Below, one piece after another: positions 56,494 through 64,000 of a stretch of DNA of 64,000 nucleotides; position 1 is the first letter of the stretch; each line of letters begins with the position of its first letter. The notes beneath the pieces are model-generated. The model saw only the letters and a program-made list of their open reading frames with translations, was not told the DNA's origin and did not search any database. The stretch comes from Ustilaginoidea virens (lineage: Eukaryota; Ascomycota; Sordariomycetes; Hypocreales; Clavicipitaceae), in assembly GCF_000687475.1 (NCBI RefSeq), contig NC_057316.1, positions 6,076,001 to 6,140,000 of the forward strand, given 5' to 3'. The position numbers were made by a program, and so were the translations under genes.

Positions 56494-57888
56494 GGAGGGG
56501 ATTGTCGGAGCCGGGACGGGGGATTCGCTAGAGTACGCCCGGGGGGCGGGCTTCTGTGTTTTGTCTCTGGATTCCTGCGACCAAGACAAGGAAGGGTGGT
56601 CTGGTAGCCAAGCACAGCACCTGCCAGGTAGTACTTGGTCTCTTTTTTTTTTTTTTTTTTTTTTTACCAGAAACCTCCTGGGGAATAGGAAAACCCGGCC
56701 GTTATTTATAGAGACAGCAGCCAAACCCGGTGTCTCTTTGCTGCCGCCTGTCTGGCTTTCCACCGCTGCTGCGGTCTGCGATTTTCCGCAGCCGGCACAG
56801 GCATGGCACAGGCATGGCATAGCCTCGCGGTCTGCGTCTTGCGTCTGGGTCTCGCGCCTGTTACTAGCTGCCACGACATGCATTACTCGTGAGCACGCGA
56901 AACGCGATTCTACCAGCCGCATCGGCCTGCGGTGCGAGGACACGGTGTCGAGTTCGGGATTACTTCTTTCCTCGGGCATGTGGGGGGTGGCGGTTTTGTG
57001 GTTTATGAGCTTGCCAACCTGCGGCTTAGCGCGGTCGCTTATTCGCCGGCTTGCCTCACTACACGGAGAACTTACACGGAGTGCTACAAGCATGTACCAG
57101 ACCCAGGCCGGCTTGTGGGGGCCCGCTATACCATTCCGGCCTGTACTCCGGCTACCCCCGCGAGAAACTGGCACCGCATCGTCACGAGGGGGGGGGGGAA
57201 GGGTCCCGGGAGCACGGGGACGCCGCGCAACCCGACCTCGCAGCCCGGCTGGGCTGGGTGGAAAGCAACGCCCCGCGCCGTGATGCGCCGTGCTGTTTAT
57301 CGTCCCCGCACCGCGAGCCGGATTTCGCGGCGGCGGCGGCGGGGGGAAGGGGGGGGGGGGGGGGAGAAAAAAAAAAGGGGAGCAGCGGGCGGCAGGCCGG
57401 CGGTGCGGGGTGCGAGAGGCGGCCGGCTTGGGCGCGGAGGACGCGGCACTCGGGTCCCGTCTGTCCCGACCCGACGGCCGACCGCGCCCGCTGCACTGCA
57501 CAGTGCATACTCCGTACATGGGGCTTGCTGCAGACATGCATGCATGCATGCTTGCTCCGTAGGACGATTGCGTCACCCCACGTGACGGACGACACGTGAT
57601 CATGGGTGCCATCGACCACCCCCCTTTGGCTGGGCTACGACTTGCAGGACAGGAGGAGGGCATCACCGCCGCGCGACACGGCCGCCGTGCCATTGGATCA
57701 CGACGGCCGCGCTGCGCAATAACCGCCGGCTCGTCTCCCAGTGCGGGGGGCTGCGCCGCCCCAGTCGACAGAGGCGACCGGCCGTTCAACCTCTTGGCTG
57801 TCTGCCGCTCTCAGCTTCCAACAGGTTCGGCCAGAGCCTATCCAGAGGCTAGCCAGAGGCGACCCCGAGGCTATCCAGAGCCTATCCA

Positions 57889-57932
57889 CAGACTACCCGC
57901 AGACTACCCGCAGACTACCCGCAGACTACCCC
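57889..57932. repeat. 11-bp array (GACTACCCGCA)n
   Basis: Four near-perfect units, preceded by related CCAGAGGCTA/CCAGAGCCTA repeats from about 57840, upstream of the CipC-like gene. Confidence 0.85.
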
Positions 57933-58023
57933 GAGGCTAGGCTAGCTCGCCTGCACGACCGACCAGACCCCAGACGTCAACCAGGCCAGACTTGTTTCCT
58001 CCCGCCGCCGCCGCCGCCGCCGC

Positions 58024-58029
58024 TATAAA
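58024..58029 (+). promoter_or_regulatory. TATA box of the CipC-like gene
   Basis: TATAAA lies 115 bp upstream of the ATG at 58139, directly after a (CCG)n run. Strong TATA boxes are typical of inducible fungal genes; the link is inferred from position. Confidence 0.65.
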
Positions 58030-58138
58030 GTCAAGCCCAGCTCCTCCGGCCCGCCCGCCCTGCCCACGAGCATCCTCCTCCTCCTTTTTCCTCTTCCCGC
58101 CCGCCGTATTCCCTGGTTCAACCACCCACCACACCACC

Positions 58139-58699
58139 ATGAGCTGGTTCGGCAGTAAGTGAAGTGACACCAACCCCCCCCCCCCCTCCCCCCTTTTCAA
58201 CCCCGCCTGCTGCTATCCAGCCTGCTGCTATCCCGCCTGCTGATCCTCGCGCAAAGACGACTCCGACCAGGCCCAGGCCTACCAGCAGGTCACGGAACGC
58301 CCCCACGAAGCCAAATGGTCGCACGAGCTCATCGGCGGTGCGGCCGCCTACGAGGCAGCCAAGGCGTACGAGGACCACGTCGCCCGCAACGGTAAGAAGA
58401 ACCGGCCCTCCCTCCTCTTTCCTTCTTCCCTCTCGCCGCGCGTGCTGCCAACGGCCAACGATAAAACGAAAGAAAATAAAAAAAAAAAAAAACCTGGCGA
58501 AACCACCTCGCTCACCTTTATCCCCGCAGGCCACCCCGACGACCACGCCAAAGCCAAGGAGATCCTGGCGGGCGCCATTGGCTTCTTTGTGGACCGCGAG
58601 GTCGAGACCAGGGGCTTGGACTTTATCGACCGCGAGAAAGCGAAGCGTCATGCCCAACGGCAAGCCGAGGAAGGTCTTCGTTCAGAGGGCCGGTACTAG
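58139..58699 (+). CDS. CipC-like DUF3759 family protein, three exons
   Basis: Exons 58139-58154, 58257-58391 and 58530-58699 encode 106 residues, normal for the family. The pattern MSWF, then DQAQAYQQV, HEAKWSHELIGGAAAYEAAKAYEDH, HAKAKEILAGAIGFFVDREVETRGLDFID and a basic Gln/Glu-rich end matches fungal DUF3759 proteins; the Aspergillus CipC member was found through its induction by concanamycin. Its biochemical role is unknown. Exon 1 has only 16 coding bases. Intron 1 contains C-rich tracts and intron 2 an A18 run. A TATA box at 58024 supports inducible expression. The acceptor of intron 1 (CAAAG at 58256) was chosen because it keeps frame and gives the family N-terminus. Confidence 0.9.
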
Positions 58700-59455
58700 A
58701 TCAGAGCAATGCATGCGTAAGCAGCAGCAAGTAATACATGCGCCTCCCGTCACTTATCCAAGGCAAGCTGCATTCGCCCTGAAGTGGACGGATATACATG
58801 ATAGCCCCGATGTGCCAGCCCTGGCTCAGGACCCAAAAAGCGCTTTGCTGCCCGACATGCCCTGGCTGGACATGAGCCGCCCCCTGCCCCTCCCCAGTTT
58901 GTAGATTGTAGCCCGTCATAATGGACACCAGGAGCTTTCAGGCCCCAGCGGAACTAGCAGGCCTCCATAGGCTCCATCTCTATGCCGTGGAGCGGAGGGG
59001 ATGAAGGGGTTGAAGGGGATGGAGGGGATGGAGGGGATGGAGGGGATGGAGGGATGGAGGGGTTAGAGGGGAAAGAGGGGTAGGTGGCGGCTGGTGGGGC
59101 TGATGGGGCCTGATGGGGCTGATGGGGGGGTTGGTTGGGCTCCGCTCACCCGGGATTCGGTGCCGAGCCGAGTTGGCATTGGCTCCTGGCCTAGGTCGAG
59201 ACCCCGTCATGTGCTGATTATTGATACCCGTCTTGCCGCACATCCGACAAGCTCGGCCGTCACCCATCTATCACACATCATGCATCATGACACAGTGGGG
59301 TAAACACTGGAATGGGCTAAAAAGTGTCGAGGCTCAATACAATACATCATCTCAACTAGTTTCGTTCCTTGACTACTACCGACTCTTGTACCGTGCGGGC
59401 GAGCCAAGGCCAGGACAAGCTTTCCCCTCCCGAGCACCTTGCAAACAAAACTCTC
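58700..59455. other. Intergenic, convergent 3' ends of CipC-like and carboxypeptidase genes
   Basis: Holds a GGGGATGGAG decamer array at 58990-59072. No gene seen. Confidence 0.6.
58990..59072. repeat. Decamer array (GGGGATGGAG)n
   Basis: About seven tandem, slightly variable 10-bp units (GGATGAAGGG to GGATGGAGGG). Confidence 0.85.
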
Positions 59456-61400
59456 CTACTCGCACGGCGCAGTGCCCAGGAAGGGGATGGGATAGGTTCC
59501 TTTGCCCAGAGGCTTCTTATCCTGCGGAATGTTCCGCAGCTGCGGGAACGTAAACGGCTCCGTGTCGCTAAGACTCTTGACTCTGCCCAGAAGCTTTTCG
59601 AGCTGCCTAATCGAGGCGGCTCCCGCAAACTCGGGGCCCTCATGTCCAGCCTGAACCGTCACGACAACAGTGAGCCCGCGTTCTTCGTGCGTCGTGCCCA
59701 AAACGCCCGACTTTTCGGCAAAGGTGCTGCCGTAAAACTTGTTGCCGTTGAAGTCGTAGCCGTAGCGAGGCACGTAGAAAGGAGCGCTGGGCCGCGACTG
59801 GAATCCCATCTTGTTTCCCCACGTCATGTTTTGGATGCCCAGCAGGACACCGCTGGGAGGCAGGATGAAGTCCATGCCTCCCTGGACATACATGACGTTC
59901 TTGGTCTTGTCAATGACGTTTGGAAGCTCGCGCAGCGATGGCGGGGCCGACATGTCCTTGTATTGCACAAACGGTGTGTCGACGCACTCGCCCCATTGGA
60001 TGTCCAGAGGGGCGTGAAGCGCCTTTTTGACGTCTTCCCGGTTGAAGTAAGGCTTGTCGCCGAGCGGATCGTAGACGGGGGCGGGAGAAAAGTTTAAGAG
60101 GTTGTAAATATTAAACGAAGGGTTGTTGCTGAGGGCCTTCCTGAAGACAAAGTCCCACAGATTGCCGCAGCCATCCTTGTAGACGACGGTGCCATTGGCA
60201 AGCTTGTGCGTCCACGGGGTCGAAGACGGTTGCGGGCCGGCAGGAGGATAGGCGTAGTACTTTTTCAGGTAGTCTCTGTACCCGCACTGCTCCGACACGT
60301 TGTGGATGGCGGCCATGGTCATGTCGTCAAAAGGCATCAAGACGTAGTTTTGCGCGACGAAGCTCTCGACAATCACCTCTGACTGCACGTCTGAGTCGAA
60401 GCTGATGCCGTCAACAACCATCAGACCCTTGAGGTTGTAGTACTTGGTGTCCTTGGCGTTGACAAAGTGGCTGCTGATGTACGGGCCATACATGCCGCCG
60501 TACGACTCGGCTGCGATGTACACGTCATAGCCCTGCATGCTAAACGTGTCGACAAAGTTCTTCCAGAAACCCATGAATTGCTGGGCAAGTTCGTCCTCGT
60601 TGTGGATCGTCACCTTTCCCTTGGAGAAGCCAACGCTGACGGGCTGCTCGACCCAGACCACGTTTGTGAGGTGAGTCCAGCTCCAAGGGTTGGCCAACGG
60701 CTTCGACATACCGGGTCGCCACTGCATAGGACCGTTTTCTTGGAGGAAACCCAGCAACGATGAGCATCCAGGCTGCAACGCCCATATTTCACGTTAGTTG
60801 ATGCAATTTGGCCAACGTGCGCAAGGAGAGGGAGCCAAAGGGAAGGGGGGGGGTTTGATTTGTTGTTTTCTGGAGAGAGTCGTGGCGGAAGCCCGAGACG
60901 TACACCTCCATTGAGCCAAATTGTTATTTCCTTCTTCTTCCTAAACTCCTCGTTGTCCGAGGGGAAGAACCAAAAGAATAGATTGTCGAGCTTGTCCTTG
61001 TTGCTAATGGGCATCAGTCCAGAGAAAGACGGGCCCAGGTCAAAGTCAACATCGGGGAGTTTTGCGCCATCGACGGCATATTCTACGGAGCACCAGTGGT
61101 TAGTCAACGCAAACGGAGACCAATGGGCCGTGGGGGGACTCTTCTTCTTCTTCTTCTTCTTCTTCTTCTTCTTCTTCATCGCCAAGACCTACTCTTGGTC
61201 TTGTCATTCAGGAAACTATTCGACGCCTTGTCTGGCTGCTCCCTGGCCTGGATGACAGAGGGGCCACCCTGAGCCTCGAGATAGTCCACCGGCTCGGCTC
61301 CACGCAAGTATTGCAAGAGCTTACGGTGGCTCTCACTGTGGCGCAGCGCCGTAACCGAAGCGGCTAGCAGGCCGAACAGGGGCAACAATTGACCCTTCAT
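59456..61400 (-). CDS. Secreted serine carboxypeptidase (S10 family), three exons
   Basis: Exons (minus) 61400-61193, 61082-60904 and 60772-59456 encode 567 residues. The start MKGQLLPLFGLLAASVTAL is a signal peptide. Family landmarks appear in order: [32 protein letters not shown] (formed across intron 2), WVEQPVSVGFSKG, nucleophile Ser219 in AAESYGGMYGPYI, the Asp in QGGMDFILPPSG, and the His in VQAGHEGPEFAG. It should release C-terminal amino acids from peptides outside the cell or in the vacuole. Intron 1 (61192-61083) splits a Lys codon and contains a long AAG array in sense orientation; intron 2 (60903-60773) is phase 0. Both catalytic neighbourhoods differ from the classic GESYAG and GHMVP wording, as in a known fungal subgroup. 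Confidence 0.93.
61141..61178. repeat. Trinucleotide array (CTT)n in carboxypeptidase intron 1
   Basis: About twelve CTT units on the + strand (AAG in sense), starting about 15 bases past the 5' splice site. Confidence 0.9.
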
Positions 61401-62089
61401 TGTACTTTTGTCCTGCCTCGGCCTCTTCCTCCCGGCCAGTCGAGCGAATCCAGTCGGTAGAAGAAGGAAGACAGAAGAAGAAAGGAAGACGAGCACGGAA
61501 GGGCAAGCACGATCCGCAAGGGGCGACGAGGCCCAACTTTTATCAGACTGGGCTGCAGCCCTTGCAGTTCCAAGACAAGAAAAGAAGACTCGGTAGCCGA
61601 CAAGGCGAAGGCAATTTCGGCAAGTCGACGGCTCTTCGGGTGATTTGCATCCAAGGACGGGACGAATGAGCGACTGCCGGTGAAAGCACTCATGCCGCCG
61701 AGTCCGGCCTCCTGAGACCTTGACCCCCTTTGCCCTTTGCAGCTCCCCTTGCCTGGGCCCTGCACAATCCCGGAGTCCGTAGGAGGGAGGCAAGCATCTG
61801 GGTGCCATGACGCATGACATGGGTCTTGGGGGAAAAAGGCCCATGACTGGAACGGGGTGTGTACGATGGCACCGACGCAGCGGCGACATGAGGAAAACCG
61901 CGCATACGGACGGACGACTCGAGTTTCGCAACATATGCCTCAATCCTATTGCCGGGGCGGCTGGTCACAGACTCATGGCCAAGCAAGGGCCAACGTTTGG
62001 CCGGCGGAAGATTGCATGCTTACTGTCTGGCTTTTTCGGACCGGGGCGGTTCGATTCTGCCTGAACCGACAGGGCATTTCTCTGACGGA

Positions 62090-62107
62090 GGGGGGGGGGG
62101 GGGGGGG
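62090..62107. repeat. Poly(G) 18-mer
   Basis: An uninterrupted G run in the gene-free right end of the window. Confidence 0.9.
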
Positions 62108-63896
62108 TGCATTGCAGGTCGGATTGTCCGAACAGGCATCTTCAATTCCATCTTGTGTGATCGACGAGTCAAGCAAGGCGAGGACGCACCTCACGAGTCG
62201 GCAGGTTTGCTGGCCAGAGGACTGGGGCAGGGCAAAGAAACTCAAGTCGCCACCCGAGCTGTCACGACAAAGGAAAGAAGGGTAGTCCGTGCAGTACTTG
62301 CAATCTCCTCCAGTCGAGTGAAGGAAGCTGCGGCCGGCCAGGGGCCACCAGCACCACTTTCCTAATCCAGCTACTTCCATCTCCACGTGCCCTTCGTCTG
62401 CACCGGATACGAAAATCGAGGCGAGGAAAAAGTTCCCCCAACCCTGCCTTTTGTGCCTCTTGTGCCTCTTGTGCCTCTTGGTTGCATCAAGTAAGTTGGC
62501 CCTGACAGACAAGACAGCCTTGGGGGCAATAGAGTCGATAGGCACAGCCTGGATTCCCTTGCACCAACCCGAACCCGCACAACGCACACGCACACGCACA
62601 CGCACGTCTGCGGATCAGCGCAACGCAACGCTGCGCGCCTCGTCGAGCTTCCGATACACGACGCCATGTAACCCACCAGCGGAGTTGTCGGGCTTGGGTA
62701 TTACCGAGCTCGTTGCTTGCTTGCTTGTCTAAAGTCCGAATCAGACCCGTTGATCCCTTTCCCCATCCGCAAGGAGGAGCTGCCTGCTTTTGTCGCAAAT
62801 GCTGTCATTAATCTTTTCCACTTTGAGTGCCGACCGAAAGGAAGCAGGAAGTGATTGACGAGTCCCTAGGCTCTCTCTCCATTATTGCCATTTGCCTACT
62901 TCATACACCCCCCACAGCCGGGCTGGGCTGCCTCGAATGGTGATTGCTCCGGGGTGAAAGAAGGTTTCCAAGCGGGACTGCAGAACGCTCCCAAGGGGTT
63001 GACAAAGCATGCATATATGGATATGGGGCCATGAATCTTATCTTCCCGCATACTGTAGTAAATGCCCCTTTGCTTTACGTCTCCTCCCCTTACTTGCCAA
63101 GACTTATTAGGCTGCGAGCTGCAACGTCGCCATCGCTTTACCCCGGATGATAGTGGGTAACATAGGCCGCTCAAGCCTCAAGGTATGTATGCTACCCCCG
63201 CCAGTTGAAAACTCTGGGTTATTGCGGGTTAAAACGTTAATATGGCGAGTATTAGGCTGGCCATTAGAGCGGGACGTGTGCCAAGTGGTAGAATCGGTCC
63301 ACCCAACTCCAAATCACTATATCAAGCTATAGCCTACCGAGGTACAATAAACCTTGCCAAAGGACCAAATGGATGCCATACTCGTTATCAATACCCGCTA
63401 CGATAGCCGCGTCCCTGCCGATTCGACGCGCTGGTTGCTGGTGGCCCCCTGGCACCTTGCCCGTGGAAGCTCATACTAGGCAAAGCTCCGTGCCTTCGAT
63501 TGCCGTCAAAGGAGCAGAATGCTACGGTCCCTATGATTGCAAACCGTCTTCCATGCAAATGAGGATGCAGGCAACTCAACTGACGTCTTTGACGAGGAAG
63601 CAATTTTGTTGCAACTTGTCAACGCATACCTCCAGCCTGGGCGGAAGTAAAGTGCTCTCTACCAAGTCACACACAATCTGTCCCAAAAGAAGCTGCCGTT
63701 CCATAGCTTCCTGGATCCAGCAGCAGGACCGCCACAGTGTCGTCTCCATTCCTGTATGTGTACAACAATAAGGCTTGAAATTCAGTCGCCACGCGCAACC
63801 GAGCAACAACAAAGCCGCCAACCGCCCCGCAAGCTACTTCATCCCCAGGCACCGGCACAACTTGTTGACCAAATCGGGCAATAGAAATGACAGCAG

Positions 63897-63953
63897 AGCC
63901 AGCCAGCCAGCCAGCCAGCCAGACAGACAGCCAGACAGCCAGACAGACAGCCA
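63897..63953. repeat. AGCC/AGAC tetramer array
   Basis: About fourteen tetramers, first AGCC then mixed AGAC and AGCC, near the right edge. Confidence 0.88.
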
Positions 63954-64000
63954 GAAAACCGCGCTCTTTCCTCTTGCATCCTACCGCCCCTGCCCACCGT

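Larger units (their letters stand above)
56494..58138. other. Divergent intergenic region between the esterase and the CipC-like gene
   Basis: Contains the esterase promoter, T23 at 56643-56665, G14 near 57351, the palindromic tetramer run CATGCATGCATGCATG at 57537-57551, and a GACTACCCGCA 11-mer array at 57889-57932. The final 110 bp carry a TATA box for the CipC-like gene. Confidence 0.6.
61401..64000. other. Gene-free end of the window
   Basis: Should begin with the carboxypeptidase promoter. G18 at 62090-62107, a GTGCCTCTT nonamer array at 62450-62480, (CACACG)n near 62585-62605 and an AGCC/AGAC array at 63897-63953 are the only structures seen. A short ORF at 63147-63332 has no motif. 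A gene could start beyond the right edge. Confidence 0.5.

Noticed and set aside
55744..56607. 287-codon open frame antisense to the GDSL esterase
   Set aside because: Gly/Val/Ala-rich translation typical of the complement of GC-rich coding sequence; the esterase on the other strand has all family blocks.
55507..57789. 760-codon open frame running upstream of the esterase
   Set aside because: Only the part after the Met at 56493 matches the esterase; the rest is low-complexity Pro/Arg sequence from the promoter region.
63244..63330. Possible tRNA near GTGCCAAGTGGTAGAATC
   Set aside because: A D-arm-like phrase is present but no matching anticodon and T arms or acceptor stem could be folded.

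Overview
This is a 64 kb piece of a filamentous ascomycete nuclear genome. The signs are short spliceosomal introns with GT..AG ends, one- to twelve-exon genes, GC-rich coding sequence, degraded transposons with repeat-induced point mutation (RIP)-type C-to-T damage, and a gene set (fungal phosphoketolase, AIM24, SKN7, CipC/DUF3759, HAD Swiss-army-knife protein) typical of Pezizomycotina. Sordariomycetes, probably Hypocreales, is my best guess from protein recall; no search was run. All intron boundaries were placed by hand from splice motifs, reading-frame closure and family conservation, and every multi-exon model below closes in frame.

Layout. 1-3.4 kb is a transposon graveyard: the 3' end of a Ty1/copia polyprotein, two copies of a direct repeat with short-unit tandem arrays, and a truncated Tc1/mariner transposase, both ORFs full of stops. 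5.8-8.5 kb is phosphoketolase (+). 9.3-11.0 kb is a monocarboxylate-type MFS transporter (-). 12.8-16.9 kb is a divergent pair, AIM24 (-) and a kinesin (+). 18.9-19.3 kb is a small unrecognised ORF (-). 22.2-25.2 kb is a twelve-exon secreted subtilisin (+) in AT-richer DNA. 25.4-27.4 kb is a ZIP zinc transporter (-) with three CHxH modules in its ectodomain. 29-31.9 kb is MSH2 (+). 32.6-35.4 kb is a divergent pair, a complex I subunit (-) and TRM10 (+). 35.6-37.4 kb is primase PRI1 (-). 40.0-42.3 kb is SKN7 (-), with long gene-free flanks. 47.1-49.5 kb is eIF2B epsilon (+). 50.2-53.0 kb is a divergent pair, an HAD/RGG RNA-repair-like protein (-) and a DUF167 protein (+). Then come a GNAT acetyltransferase (+), tRNA-Thr(AGU) (+), a GDSL/SGNH esterase (-), a CipC-like stress protein (+) and a serine carboxypeptidase (-). 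61.4-64 kb shows no gene.

The window is mostly housekeeping (replication and repair: PRI1, MSH2; translation and tRNA: GCD6, TRM10, tRNA; mitochondria: AIM24, complex I) with scattered secreted or nutrient-related genes (two proteases, an esterase, two transporters, phosphoketolase). I see no biosynthetic cluster, CRISPR or prokaryote-like operon. The most unusual item is the ZIP transporter: its C-H-x-H-x5-C ectodomain module occurs three times, and each copy is cut by a phase-2 intron at exactly the same residue, implying growth by tandem exon duplication. Long homopolymers and short-unit arrays are abundant, many inside introns.
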